Shown piece by piece: positions 21,101 through 29,835 of a stretch of DNA of 64,000 bases. The first letter of the stretch is position 1. Each line of letters begins with the position of its first letter. The notes below the pieces were generated by a model. It worked only from the letters and a program-made list of their open reading frames with translations, had not been told where the DNA came from and ran no database searches. The position numbers and the translations under genes are program-made. The stretch is from Oceanispirochaeta crateris (lineage in GTDB: Bacteria > Spirochaetota > Spirochaetia > DSM-2461). Location: assembly GCF_008329965.1 (NCBI RefSeq), contig NZ_CP036150.1:2542001-2606000 (forward strand), given 5' to 3'.

Positions 21101-23679
21101 GTTGTACTTATTATGGATGAGACAATTCCTTCATCCGATCCGATACTGACGGAACTGTTGGTTAAATCAATACCGGAGCTGTCTGCATCATGAGTCAACA
21201 TCAAGCGAATCGTTTCAGAATCTTTGGCGTATTCGGAGTTCGTCCCATCGATATTGGTGAAACTTGTTGCCGTAATATTCGGTGCCACAGTATCCAGAGT
21301 AAAGGAGACTGTACTGTCTTCATCCGTGTAATTCCCGGCCAGGTCGTAAACCCTGATCCGGAGAGTATGACTGCTGCCTTCCACGGCATCGGGAATAAAT
21401 GTCGTATATGGAATAGTATATGGTGCTGTTGTATCGTTTAAATCATCAGAGGCCAATCCTGAAAAAGCGGTGGAATAACTGAATTGATATCCCCGGAAAT
21501 TCTCATCGAGCAAGGTCAATTCACCGTCAGTATTGACCAGTTGGATGTAAGTATTCAAATCACTTGAATCTGCATTGAGGTAGGCTGATCCGGCTCCCGC
21601 ACCACCCACTAGATCAATTGAAAAATTCGAAAGATCCGGTGCTGTATTATCATAGATAACAAAGCTGGAATCATAACTATTCTCTTCATCTATTGTCGCA
21701 ATGTTGCCTGCCATATCGCTGATGGAGGCAGTAAAAGGGATTTGCGCCTCATCGCTAAGATGGCTAGAAAGCGCACTTAAGGACTGCACATAAGTGAAGG
21801 AAGTATCTCCCACAGCACCAGTCATCTCAGCTGCTGACGCCGTCCCTACAACGACATTCGGTATTTGAAGTTTTCGACCGGAGCTCACAGACAGATGGAA
21901 TGATGCGGCATCATTCCCATATTCTGAATTAGGGCCATCGCTGCTGTAAACAGTCGCACTGACACCATTAGCACCCAAACTACCGGAGGTGACCACTGCC
22001 GGGGCTCCAGAATAGTACATCACATTTTCAGGGAGAATGACATCTGCAGATCCAGAATCAGGATGGCTTTCATTACAATAAATGGATTCATTTGACAGTC
22101 TATCTTTAATAACTATCTTAACAGGAACATTTTCATCACTGGCAACACTGCTACTCCAGTTATCCGATGCTAATGCAGTAAAACTATGATCTCCAACTCC
22201 GGAAAGAGTATCAGAAACGGAACCAATATACACATCAATAAAGACTTGGTCGCTATCAACATCAGCGACATTATCACTTGCTGAAAAATCTATGGTTAAA
22301 TTATGAGTTTCATTACTATATGAATTATAGGCTTCAATAGAATGATTACTTACAATTGAGTAATCATCTATTTCAGGAGCTTCGCTGTCCTCATACAGGA
22401 GTCTCCTTAACGATGTAGAAACGCCATTAGATCCGACAACTTCTATATCAATATAGGTAGGAGTATCTGTGTCATAATCATCATCAGCGGTCAAAATACT
22501 TAAATGGCTTGTTATATCTATCTCAAAGCTATTCCCTGCATCATCAACAGTAACACCAGGAGCAAGATTATCTGCACCATCATAAAAGGAAGTGAAAACT
22601 GTTCCGTTCGTTAGTTTAAATACAAATTCTGAAATATCAGCACTATCTTCAACAATCGTACCTGTAACAAGGTCTGCTTCACCCGTATTGGTAGAGAAAT
22701 AACCATAAACACCATCATTAATGACTTTTGGCGTCACATCCGGTCCAATGGTGTTCTCTGAGATAAAAATATTTTTCTCGATCTCATGATCATTTTGGTC
22801 AATGGCCGTAAAGCTCATGATAATTGACCCCTGCCCTTCCAGGTTATCTTTAATATAAATAGAAGCATCGACTTCCATCGTTTCAGGATCGAAAGTGAAT
22901 AAACCTGCATAACTCTCATCGGGATATCCATCAATCCTACGCTCATATAGACCAGTAGAGCTATTATAATAGCTGAGTGTATCAGCGCTATAACTATCCA
23001 CATAGGTCTCTGTTTTATCTATGATCAAACTCCCAATGATTGTATCAGCCAGAGTAAAGCCTATTTCGGCAATTTCACTGGCTGAATTTGGATCATCTTC
23101 GGAATTGCTGACCGTTCCAGACAAATATATATCTTCCTGGGCCAAATACTTTTTAGCATTGCCATATGAATCTACCAGCGTTATATCAGCGATAGGTCCA
23201 TCGCTTTCAAATAAGGAAATACTTTCCTGGGTTGAATTATTATTCCGATCTGTTACAGTAATAGTCACAGAGATGAAACCATTGAGGATGTTGGGTTCTA
23301 TGGTTGAAATGGAAAATTCGATGATTCCAGATTCAGGATCATACACAATTGTATCGGGTCCACCATCGGGATCTTTTGAAACCTGACCATCGGAACTTAT
23401 GTTAATGAGGCCTCCTCTAAAATCATCATTAGACACAGAAAAGGAGATAGAGGCGATATCACCAGCACCATCATCTTCGGTTCTGGCATCATCCTCTGCA
23501 TATATTGAAAATTCGACAACAGACAAATAATTTGAATTCTCTTCAGGCGAATAGATTTCAATCGTCGGGGCTAAATTATCCAGGGCTGCTGTGACCACAT
23601 CATCCGTTAAAGGTTCCGGACAGGAGATGAATAAAAGAGACACAAGCATAAGGCTGGTGTATAGAAACGACTTTTTCAT
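18193..23679 (-). CDS. Giant repeat lipoprotein with Ig/cadherin-like domains
   Basis: An 1828-aa secreted lipoprotein with lipobox FISC (C20). It is made of Ig- or cadherin-like beta domains, with recurring calcium-site-like wording such as YDNTAPDLS and VRVYDLAGNYTDED-type segments. Residues about 553-1519 are built from a 360-residue unit present about 2.7 times and nearly identical between copies. After a Ser/Thr-rich stretch the last 30 residues form a transmembrane helix (LGWFLAGLLTTGFILLM) ending in a short basic tail, which is odd for a lipoprotein and would tether both ends to membrane. It overlaps both neighbours by 4 bp. The likely role is adhesion or surface structure. Confidence 0.8.
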   Translation of the reverse strand: MKKSFLYTSLMLVSLLFISCPEPLTDDVVTAALDNLAPTIEIYSPEENSNYLSVVEFSIYAEDDARTEDDGAGDIASISFSVSNDDFRGGLINISSDGQVSKDPDGGPDTIVYDPESGIIEFSISTIEPNILNGFISVTITVTDRNNNSTQESISLFESDGPIADITLVDSYGNAKKYLAQEDIYLSGTVSNSEDDPNSASEIAEIGFTLADTIIGSLIIDKTETYVDSYSADTLSYYNSSTGLYERRIDGYPDESYAGLFTFDPETMEVDASIYIKDNLEGQGSIIMSFTAIDQNDHEIEKNIFISENTIGPDVTPKVINDGVYGYFSTNTGEADLVTGTIVEDSADISEFVFKLTNGTVFTSFYDGADNLAPGVTVDDAGNSFEIDITSHLSILTADDDYDTDTPTYIDIEVVGSNGVSTSLRRLLYEDSEAPEIDDYSIVSNHSIEAYNSYSNETHNLTIDFSASDNVADVDSDQVFIDVYIGSVSDTLSGVGDHSFTALASDNWSSSVASDENVPVKIVIKDRLSNESIYCNESHPDSGSADVILPENVMYYSGAPAVVTSGSLGANGVSATVYSSDGPNSEYGNDAASFHLSVSSGRKLQIPNVVVGTASAAEMTGAVGDTSFTYVQSLSALSSHLSDEAQIPFTASISDMAGNIATIDEENSYDSSFVIYDNTAPDLSNFSIDLVGGAGAGSAYLNADSSDLNTYIQLVNTDGELTLLDENFRGYQFSYSTAFSGLASDDLNDTTAPYTIPYTTFIPDAVEGSSHTLRIRVYDLAGNYTDEDSTVSFTLDTVAPNITATSFTNIDGTNSEYAKDSETIRLMLTHDADSSGIDLTNSSVSIGSDEGIVSSIISTTSIQFDYETIPYDSGNPLEPYDESDENITFDVTLKDKAGNSASPITSVSSGLAVMYYSGAPAVVTSGSLGANGVSATVYSSDGPNSEYGNDAASFHLSMSSGRKLQIPNVVVGTASAAEMTGTAGDTSFTYVQSLSALSSYLSDEAQIPFTASISDMAGNIATIDEENSYDSSFVIYDNTAPDLSNFSIDLVGGAGAGSAYLNADSSDLNTYIQLVNTDGELTLLDENFRGYQFSYSTAFSGLASDDLNDTTAPYTIPYTTFIPDAVEGSSHTLRIRVYDLAGNYTDEDSTVSFTLDTVAPNITATSFTNIDGTNSEYAKDSETIQLMLTHDADSSGIDLTNSSVSIGSDEGIVSSIISTTSIQFDYETIPYDSGNPLEPYDESDENITFDVTLKDKAGNSASPITSVSSGLAVMFYSGAPAVVTSGSLGANGVSATVYSSDGPNSEYGNDAATFHLSVSSGRKLQIPNVVVGTASAAEMTGTAGDTSFTYVQSLSALSSHLSDEAQIPFTASISDMAGNIATINQENSYDSSFVIYDNTAPDLSNFSIDLVGGAGAGSAYLNADSSDLNTYIQLVNTDGELTLLDENYRGYQFSYSTAFSGLASDDLNDTTAPYTIPYTTFIPDAVEGSSHTLRIRVYDLAGNYTDEDSTVSFTLDTVAPTIHASGNSESTVLTIDTTDIGSPALEEIALTNGPSNVEGGTAGNTTYTIDTATTFTVGTTYEFTAPIVTDDAGNSSNNSFDIVYGTGSDLVVSGLSTTLTTIQPLVSSNQTGTSSFKSISTYDDSEFRRYSKVIESLQTSSVSQTYDTQVSKSIVSSDSERSRLSIRPVLTTKFVKSNAIPSRPVKEREMEDFDISDEVLAEAMAQVEMNQAEYQASVQKILGPELSRAELKELNIRMEPVIVTAEVITVSTTPFLMGTSTQVDVILSDSSENHEDPFQYLGLQILGWFLAGLLTTGFILLMKKMSGT
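19121..22020 (-). repeat. Tandem 1080-bp coding repeat, about 2.7 copies
   Basis: Units run 19121-20200, 20201-21280 and a partial 21281-22020. The first base of each copy begins GGTGCCACAG, and copies are spaced exactly 1080 bp (360 codons). Comparing 19861-20200 with 20941-21280 by eye I find three differences in 340 bases. Near-identity at synonymous positions implies recent duplication or ongoing gene conversion, and the copy number may vary between strains or be mis-assembled. Confidence 0.95.
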
Positions 23680-25868
23680 GATCCGCTCCTTCCTTCAACC
23701 CGAATGGCAGAAGCTCCATCTTCCTTAAGATAGGAGTATTCTCTTAACAGTTGGGGATCTAATTCCTGGAGCTGATTGGCATAATCAGCGGATTTATCAA
23801 AGTTTTCGAGTTCGTAATAGCATCTTGAAAGATTCAGGACAATCCTGGAAAAGGCCGCTGATGAAGTTCGGGAGCGGGACAGATAATCCTGCTCTACATT
23901 ATGATAGAGCCTAAGAGCATTCTGATACTGCCCTTTGAGGTACATGATATTAGCCAGATTCACCTTGGAAGGAAGATAGTTTCTATCCAGGGCCAGGGCA
24001 TAGTTGAAAGCCTGCTCGGCTCTGTTGTATGCACCAAACTGGGTACAAATAGTTCCCAAAGTATTATACCCGCTCTTGCTATCCTTTTCTCTGGCGACCT
24101 GATCGTAATAGGCGATGATTCTATTGACAAGCTGGTCTGTTTCCTGTGATACGGCCCTGGCAATGATTGACTTTTCTCCATACTGAAGCCCCAGATCCGT
24201 TTCTTTCAAACCAACAGGCCGGAAGACCTGCTGGGCTTCACGGGTTCTGTAGAGTCCGCGTTTTTCTGCCTCATTATCATATTTATTAAACTCTGCGGCT
24301 CCGACGTCCCAGGCTTCGGAAAAACCGGATGTTCCAATCAGGGTGATCTCCACAGGAACCCAGAGTTCTCCGTCGATGTTCAGGGTTTTTGACTTGTCCG
24401 GATGAATCTGTTGGTAGTTGCGGGCATCCTCTTTTGTATTGAATGCGGCATAGATGTGACCCGGCGTGGTTATAAAGGACGTCTCGATTCCCACAGATTC
24501 TAAGAGGCTGCAGTAAAGTGCGGTCAGGTCATCACAGTCCCCGGTGCCTCGTTTCAGGGTATTCCGCGGCAGGCTGACCTTGTCTATGACCAAGGGGTTT
24601 TCCTGGGCGGCATCAAAGGGAGATGTGGGATCTTTTTGATAAATACAACCAATTTCCGTTAGACCATAGTACATCTGAAGAGCGACCTGGAGAGATTCAT
24701 TTAAACCGGGATTGACAACATCCCTGGCGCTCTGCCGTACAAAACTGGCATAGTTGCGCAGAGCCGAGTCGGAAGGTGTGATATAGGCCGCCATCTTGCG
24801 GTCATCATCCCAGGTCAAAGACTCCTTATCATACAGGTCATACGAAACGGTCATGATCTGAGAACCTGCATTGCCCCGGGCCGTGTAATTCACCATGAGT
24901 TCCGCCGTCAGCGGCGAAATACCCTCAATGGCAAAGACCTCCTGATTATAGGCTGCATAGATATCTACCAGGGTGCTTTCTCCAGGGGCCAGTTCGACAA
25001 TTGAACCGGCTTTGGTTGGAGCGTCCATAAATCCAGCCTGCATAAATTGAATATTTACATCATGAATAGGGAATTTCTCGGTATTTGTCAGTTCCAGCTG
25101 ACCGATGGGATTTTGTGAATAATAACTTTGCAGGGAGGCAAACAGGGGAGGCAAATCAAATTCACCAAAACGAAGACTCCTGATCACAGCCTTGGGATCA
25201 TCCGGATCGGTACCGACTCTGTAATGTCCGGCAAAGCCCAGACCAAAGGAAAAACCATTGAACATATCGAGTGCCGAAAATGACCGTGAATACCGGAGGG
25301 AGGGATGAACACTCAAACTGAAATTGTAGGTCATATTAAAGGCAGCAGTTCCTCCCGCTCCGGCTATGAACTCAAGGGCACTGCGGGAATCTCCTGTTTC
25401 CTGATCGATATTGGGATAGATGGCCTGTCCCAACCCCAAATAGACATCTCCCCCCATTTCCAACTGTTTGTTGAATTTATGTATATAAGAGCCACCTAGA
25501 ATTCCATAATAAATGTTATGGGAAAATCGCTCTGCCTCGACAGAGAGTCCAGCACGAAGGGGGCTGGCCAGTTGTATACCCAACCCCAGAAACGGCTGGA
25601 GTTGAGGAATGGATTTGAAGGAATATTTTGTATTGAAATTAAAATCGTTAAAACTGAATTCTTCTTCATAGGAAATAGAGAAAGGAGACAGGCTCTGATA
25701 CTCAAGCCCTAAAGACAAGGGGCTCCTGTATTTTTCATTGTAATCAATGTCATAGATCCGAACATCTCCGGTGAGAGGATCATCAAATTCCTGAGCACCT
25801 AGTTCTACGGTCATGAAAACTATGAGAATCGAAAAACGAAACAGAGCATTAAATTGGGAAGACTTCAA
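23676..25868 (-). CDS. Exported protein: barrel-like domain, transglutaminase-like domain, C-terminal TPRs
   Basis: A 730-aa protein with a signal peptide cut near ELGAQ. Residues about 30-230 look like an outer-membrane barrel of the PorV/UPF0164 style. A transglutaminase-like core follows: GTGDCDDLTALYCSLLES has the candidate nucleophile C445, TTPGHIYAAF has H471, and LWVPVEIT supplies the acidic partner. About 620-710 are TPR-like helices (YNTLGTICTQFGAYNRAEQ). The start is a TTG with an AGGAGG a few bases upstream. It is the first gene of the three-gene operon with the repeat and propeller lipoproteins, so it may process or assemble them; that is inference. Confidence 0.75.
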   Translation of the reverse strand: MKSSQFNALFRFSILIVFMTVELGAQEFDDPLTGDVRIYDIDYNEKYRSPLSLGLEYQSLSPFSISYEEEFSFNDFNFNTKYSFKSIPQLQPFLGLGIQLASPLRAGLSVEAERFSHNIYYGILGGSYIHKFNKQLEMGGDVYLGLGQAIYPNIDQETGDSRSALEFIAGAGGTAAFNMTYNFSLSVHPSLRYSRSFSALDMFNGFSFGLGFAGHYRVGTDPDDPKAVIRSLRFGEFDLPPLFASLQSYYSQNPIGQLELTNTEKFPIHDVNIQFMQAGFMDAPTKAGSIVELAPGESTLVDIYAAYNQEVFAIEGISPLTAELMVNYTARGNAGSQIMTVSYDLYDKESLTWDDDRKMAAYITPSDSALRNYASFVRQSARDVVNPGLNESLQVALQMYYGLTEIGCIYQKDPTSPFDAAQENPLVIDKVSLPRNTLKRGTGDCDDLTALYCSLLESVGIETSFITTPGHIYAAFNTKEDARNYQQIHPDKSKTLNIDGELWVPVEITLIGTSGFSEAWDVGAAEFNKYDNEAEKRGLYRTREAQQVFRPVGLKETDLGLQYGEKSIIARAVSQETDQLVNRIIAYYDQVAREKDSKSGYNTLGTICTQFGAYNRAEQAFNYALALDRNYLPSKVNLANIMYLKGQYQNALRLYHNVEQDYLSRSRTSSAAFSRIVLNLSRCYYELENFDKSADYANQLQELDPQLLREYSYLKEDGASAIRVEGRSGS

Positions 25869-26061
25869 ATCCTCCTCCTCTTTTTCTACAAATATTATAG
25901 ACTAAAAAATGCTTAATAATCATAAAATTGCATAAAATAGTGGTGAAATAATCATTATCAGTGATATTTTTTGTAAACCATTTCTTTTGAATATATGCAT
26001 TTAAAAATCAAGTCAAACATTATTCCTTTCAGCCTTATGGATAATTTGCTACACTTTACTC

Positions 26062-26823
26062 ATGAAAATGAAACTATTGGGCACTGGTACATCTCATGGA
26101 ATACCAGTTGCCGGATGCAGCTGTCCCGTTTGTCAATCAGAACGATTAGAAAATAAAAGATACCGCTGTTCCCTGTGGATTCAAGAGGATGAGACAAATC
26201 TTATCATCGATACGTCTCCTGAATTCCGTCTTCAGGCTGTCAGGGCCGGAATATCAAAGGTTGATGCCGTACTGTTCACCCATGCCCATGCAGATCATCT
26301 CCATGGTATTGATGATTTGAGACCTTTCAGTTGGAAAAAAGAGATTCCCATTTATGCCCAGAAAAATGTGATCAAGGAAATCCAGGAACGATTTCCCTAT
26401 ATATTCACAGCTCCGAAACAGGGTGGGGGTACACCAAATATTAAAGCGAATTTGTTTCCGGATCAGGGGAGCCTGTCTATCGGCCCTTTGAAGATCACTG
26501 CCATTCCTGTGATGCACGGGAATCTCGGGATTTTCGGATACAGAATAGGAAACGCCGCCTATATAACCGATTGCAGCTGCATTCCCGACTCCAGTTATGC
26601 CTTATTGAAGGATTTAGATCTGCTTATCTTGGGAGCCCTGCGATACAAACCGCACGAAACACATTTTTCTGTTCCGCAGGCCATTGAAGTTATAAAAAAA
26701 ATAAGCCCTGGAAGGGCTTATCTGACACATTTATGTCATGATTTGGATCATTTTCAGTTAAAAGCAGATCTTCCAAAGGGAATTGAACCTGCCTGGGATG
26801 GATTAGAAATAACCCTCACCTGA
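26062..26823 (+). CDS. MBL-fold metallohydrolase, PhnP family
   Basis: A 253-aa cytosolic enzyme. It has the metal-binding signature THAHADH (H74, H76, D78, H79), later histidines (VMHGN, THLCHD), and an N-terminal zinc knuckle-like cluster GCSCPVC (C19, C21, C24). That cluster after GTGTSHG is characteristic of PhnP-type cyclic phosphodiesterases, which open phosphoribosyl 1,2-cyclic phosphate. No phosphonate genes are nearby, so the cellular substrate is uncertain. No ribosome binding site is seen; TACACT (26050-26055) lies six bases before the ATG, suggesting a leaderless mRNA. Confidence 0.82.
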   Translation: MKMKLLGTGTSHGIPVAGCSCPVCQSERLENKRYRCSLWIQEDETNLIIDTSPEFRLQAVRAGISKVDAVLFTHAHADHLHGIDDLRPFSWKKEIPIYAQKNVIKEIQERFPYIFTAPKQGGGTPNIKANLFPDQGSLSIGPLKITAIPVMHGNLGIFGYRIGNAAYITDCSCIPDSSYALLKDLDLLILGALRYKPHETHFSVPQAIEVIKKISPGRAYLTHLCHDLDHFQLKADLPKGIEPAWDGLEITLT

Positions 26824-26848
26824 TTAACTAAAAAGGAAGTTGTAAAAA

Positions 26849-27076
26849 TTAAGCTTTTACGACTTTCCCTGCCTTAAGACAGCGGGTACAAACTTTCATG
26901 GACTTGGGTGTACCGGAAACAAGGGCTTTTATCTTCAGAAGGTTAGGTTTGAAAGTCCTTTTAGACTTAACACCGATATGCTGACCGGCTCCACCTTTCT
27001 TCTTGGGAAGACCTTTTCTGGGTACACTGTGTCCCGCAACAGTACCTTTTCCACAGATTTCACATTTTCGAGACAT
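26849..27076 (-). CDS. rpmB: 50S ribosomal protein L28
   Basis: A 75-aa ribosomal protein, normal for L28. It begins SRKCEICGKG and ends KVCTRCLKAG, so it is the zinc-binding form with C5, C8, C63 and C66. The classical HSVPRKG and TFKPNL segments are present. An AGGTAGGA precedes the ATG. It stands alone, convergent with the PhnP-like gene, without the L33 partner common in other bacteria. Confidence 0.97.
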   Translation of the reverse strand: MSRKCEICGKGTVAGHSVPRKGLPKKKGGAGQHIGVKSKRTFKPNLLKIKALVSGTPKSMKVCTRCLKAGKVVKA

Positions 27077-27192
27077 ATCTATTCCTACCTTCTTTTCATC
27101 TTAAATGAGCGATCTGAAATATATCAAATTGAAAAAACTATGTAAACCCGAAAAACCATGATTCTTAATGGAATTTCTTTTTGCAGCGAAAT

Positions 27193-28740
27193 TTAAGGCC
27201 CTTCCTTACGGAGAGATGAGAAATTCCCAGCCTCCAGACTCCACTTTTCCTGAATCCAATCCTCAATTTGTTCAGCCCAAACCTGAAAGGACTGACTATT
27301 TGGCCCGATACCCCGTTCCAGATATCTTCGCTGATCAGGGTATGTCGCAAGGAGGTTCCTCATACGGACCCCAAAATAATCGGAAGCATTATAAGCACTC
27401 TGTTGAACCAAATAAGCCTGAAATTCATTGATCATAAGGTCTTCGTTTTCCGGATCATAACCATACCACCCCAGAAAGAACCGCCACATGACACGCTCTT
27501 CCTCCTCTAAGGACTCCCAGAGTCCCTTTACAAAGGTCCTGTATTCTGCAGAGGTGAAGTAAATACCGTGTGAGGCTTCGTGTGTGAGAAAACGCTGCCT
27601 AAGCATGGGGGAGGACTCACGGGCGATGGAAATGATCGCCCCCGTTCCCGGAATAAGGGTTTCATCGTCCTGTTCTTTCAAAATTCCCTGTTCTATAAGG
27701 ATCGTGCGCATGAGGATCTCTTCCGGATTGAGTTCAAAAGAGCTCTCTCTTGCGCTATTGAAAAATAAAGCCAGATCTGAGGGCCGATAATCGTGGGCGT
27801 TCCAGCCATGCTTACCCCTGAGCTGTTCATTGGTCATAAGGGTTCCCTTATATCCTTTTTTCTCAACAAAATAGGATAATCTCGTGAAAAAGCGGTTTTG
27901 AACATCATAATCCAGACAATCCCATACCAGGATATTCGGAAATGAAGACCAGCTGTAGATTTCAAAAGTCTCGTTCCTCCAACTAGAAACGGGAATTGAC
28001 AGGATTTGGTCAATCTCACGAGGCAAGGGAGAGGGAAAGTCGGGAGGAGACTGCAAGTCAAAAGACAATGAATTTATATTGCCGACTGGAGAAAACTGCC
28101 AGATATCATTTGAGGGAGACGGAAAAGGAAACTGAAAAAAACGCTCTCTCTGTGAAGGCGTTATTTCATACTTTTCATTTTCATCATTTGCATTTGAGCC
28201 GTCCAAAGAATCCAAGGATGATAAAATGACTGGTCCTGTATTGCTTATATATATAAGGATATCCTGTTCTCGATTTTGAATCACAGGAATTTTCACTTCA
28301 AGACTGTCGGGTTTCTCAGTATAGAGTGTCAGATCATAGGGCGACCTATCCCGTAGCCCTGTATAAAAATCTGTATTTTCAGTAAATGAAACAGATGAGA
28401 GAGTAGCATCACCGGGAAACACAACTTGTATCACAGCTTGATCTGCTGAGGAGGGGAGTGTCAAATGGAGCTCTCCAGTGGAGAGGCTCAAACGAAGATC
28501 TGTTTTTGTATCATAATGAAGTTGAATGTAAAGAGACCGGTCTGCTAATGCCGGAATAAAAGTATACTCGGTGTCTCCGGCACCGGGGTGACCCTTCCCT
28601 GCCGGATTCATGAGGGGAAGATTCCCCGCATTCCGGAACATCCTGATTTCACTCCGCAGCTCATAAGCAAATAGACCTTGGGCTGAAACGATGGAAAGGA
28701 GTAAAAAAATGAATAGTATAAAAGACAGGACTCTTTGCAT
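27193..28740 (-). CDS. Secreted protein with HExxH zincin motif
   Basis: A 515-aa protein with a signal peptide cut near VSAQG or LFAYE. Residues about 60-250 look beta-rich and unrecognised. The C-terminal part carries THEASHGIYF, in which H387, E388 and H391 form an HExxH zinc site; E439 in INEFQAYLVQ, about 48 residues later, is a plausible third ligand as in gluzincins. No family name is recognised. AGGAG lies before the ATG, and a good promoter is found at 28753-28781. It probably cleaves an extracellular or periplasmic protein; substrate unknown. Confidence 0.72.
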   Translation of the reverse strand: MQRVLSFILFIFLLLSIVSAQGLFAYELRSEIRMFRNAGNLPLMNPAGKGHPGAGDTEYTFIPALADRSLYIQLHYDTKTDLRLSLSTGELHLTLPSSADQAVIQVVFPGDATLSSVSFTENTDFYTGLRDRSPYDLTLYTEKPDSLEVKIPVIQNREQDILIYISNTGPVILSSLDSLDGSNANDENEKYEITPSQRERFFQFPFPSPSNDIWQFSPVGNINSLSFDLQSPPDFPSPLPREIDQILSIPVSSWRNETFEIYSWSSFPNILVWDCLDYDVQNRFFTRLSYFVEKKGYKGTLMTNEQLRGKHGWNAHDYRPSDLALFFNSARESSFELNPEEILMRTILIEQGILKEQDDETLIPGTGAIISIARESSPMLRQRFLTHEASHGIYFTSAEYRTFVKGLWESLEEEERVMWRFFLGWYGYDPENEDLMINEFQAYLVQQSAYNASDYFGVRMRNLLATYPDQRRYLERGIGPNSQSFQVWAEQIEDWIQEKWSLEAGNFSSLRKEGP

Positions 28741-28752
28741 AATTCTCCTGTA

Positions 28753-28781
28753 TTTATAATATAAGATACCCAGACCGTAAA
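28753..28781 (-). promoter_or_regulatory. Promoter for the secreted zincin gene
   Basis: On the minus strand TTTACG (28776-28781) and TATAAA (28753-28758) are separated by 17 bp, and the ATG with its AGGAG follows within 15 bases. Both boxes are near consensus for sigma-70. Confidence 0.55.
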
Positions 28782-28794
28782 GGCATTAAAAAAA

Positions 28795-29325
28795 ATGAGA
28801 ACGAATTATATATCGGCCATAGCTCCTGCGAAAGGAGCCGAAGGCGAACTGCAGAAATTCAGAGAAAGGGTTTCAAAGACATCTGCCTGGTACTCCCCTC
28901 TTCCCTTAATCATCCCCATTCATACTTTTGATGCTCCTTTCCCTCGAGACAGGGTAAATCCCTCGGGGCTGAGGCTCTTGCCCCCCTTAAACCTGGAAGG
29001 ACCTGTCGTAGAAAATGATAACATCATTTTAGAATTCAATGGTGCAACGGCCTTTCACGATTCCCAAACCTACCTGCGAGTCATACATGAAAAACAGATT
29101 CCCCCTGTATCGAAGACACAGTTTTCTGATTGGAAGGGGCTGCTCCTGAATCCCTGTGGCCTGCATTTTCCTGAGACCTCGATTCCTGAGGAAGTGGAAT
29201 CCGTCAGTTTTCATTTTAGAAGCTGGCAGATAGGCCTCTATAAAATCCGTTTCGATGAAAACAGGCGGTGGTGGGAAGATTTCAAATGCGCCTGCCTCTG
29301 GCAGGTCAGAAAACCCTCAAATTAA
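28795..29325 (+). CDS. Unknown 176-aa protein
   Basis: A cytosolic protein with no signal peptide or membrane segment and no motif I recognise. It has a Pro-rich middle (LRLLPPLNLEGPV) and an aromatic C-terminus ending in RRWWEDFKCACLWQV. The ATG has AAAGG upstream. It is divergent from the zincin gene and ends 76 bp before the DtxR-type regulator. Base use and spacing suit a real gene, but no role can be assigned. Confidence 0.55.
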   Translation: MRTNYISAIAPAKGAEGELQKFRERVSKTSAWYSPLPLIIPIHTFDAPFPRDRVNPSGLRLLPPLNLEGPVVENDNIILEFNGATAFHDSQTYLRVIHEKQIPPVSKTQFSDWKGLLLNPCGLHFPETSIPEEVESVSFHFRSWQIGLYKIRFDENRRWWEDFKCACLWQVRKPSN

Positions 29326-29367
29326 CTGCCATTTCCTAATATTCTTAGTCCATCCTCACAATTCTCC

Positions 29368-29396
29368 TTGCCAATTCGTATTGATTCTGTTACAAA
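29368..29396 (+). promoter_or_regulatory. Promoter placed for a leaderless mRNA (dtxR-pyrKD)
   Basis: TTGCCA (29368-29373), 17 bp, TACAAA (29391-29396), then five bases to the ATG at 29402. No Shine-Dalgarno sequence fits between them, so the transcript may start at the start codon. Confidence 0.55.
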
Positions 29397-29401
29397 GACT
29401 T

Positions 29402-29833
29402 ATGGAAAAAAAAGTAAAGCTGACACCCAGCCTGGAAGACTATTTGGAAGCCATCCTTCAACTCGAAGAGAAAAACAGAGTCGCCAGAGTTAAAGATATT
29501 GCAGAGAAGCTTTCTGTACAGATGCCTTCTGTCACGGGGGCTTTGAAGAACCTGAAATCAAAGGGATTGATCGAGTATGAAAAAAACTCTTTCATCAACC
29601 TAACAGCTCATGGAAAGGAACTGGCTGAAATTGTTCTCAAAAAACATCTCATCCTGGTGAATTTCCTGGAGAACATTCTTCTCCTGGACACAGAAAAAGC
29701 CGAAGAGGAAGCCTGTAGAATTGAACATTCCATCGATCAGGACACAGCCAAACGCATCAAGAACCTGAGTTCCTACCTGAGTGTAAGTTTTAAGGATTTA
29801 CCTGCAGACCTCAATAAAATAATACTGGGATAA
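29402..29833 (+). CDS. DtxR/MntR-family metal-dependent transcriptional regulator
   Basis: A 143-aa repressor with an N-terminal winged helix (about 10-70; IAEKLSVQMPSVTGALKNL) and a C-terminal metal-binding and dimerisation domain. Likely ligands are D13 and E16 (LEDYLEAI), H82, C105, E108 and H109 (EACRIEH). The aspartate at 13 is typical of the manganese sensor MntR, whereas the cysteine at 105 is typical of the iron sensors DtxR/IdeR, so the metal is uncertain. I place the start at the ATG at 29402 because homology begins there. It is followed after 2 bp by pyrK, an unusual partner, and no metal transporter is nearby. Confidence 0.85.
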   Translation: MEKKVKLTPSLEDYLEAILQLEEKNRVARVKDIAEKLSVQMPSVTGALKNLKSKGLIEYEKNSFINLTAHGKELAEIVLKKHLILVNFLENILLLDTEKAEEEACRIEHSIDQDTAKRIKNLSSYLSVSFKDLPADLNKIILG

Positions 29834-29835
29834 TC

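Noticed and set aside
20110-21441. Pairs of identical short plus-strand frames 1080 bp apart
   Set aside because: They are shadows of the coding repeat of the giant lipoprotein and have no ribosome sites.
25948-25959. Fur-box-like ATAATCATTATC between two divergent genes
   Set aside because: Only about 12 of 19 consensus positions match, in a very AT-rich region, so chance is likely.
26824-26875. Inverted repeat near the rpmB 3' end
   Set aside because: Arms contain a mismatch, part of it lies in coding sequence, and there is no T-run, so I do not call a terminator.
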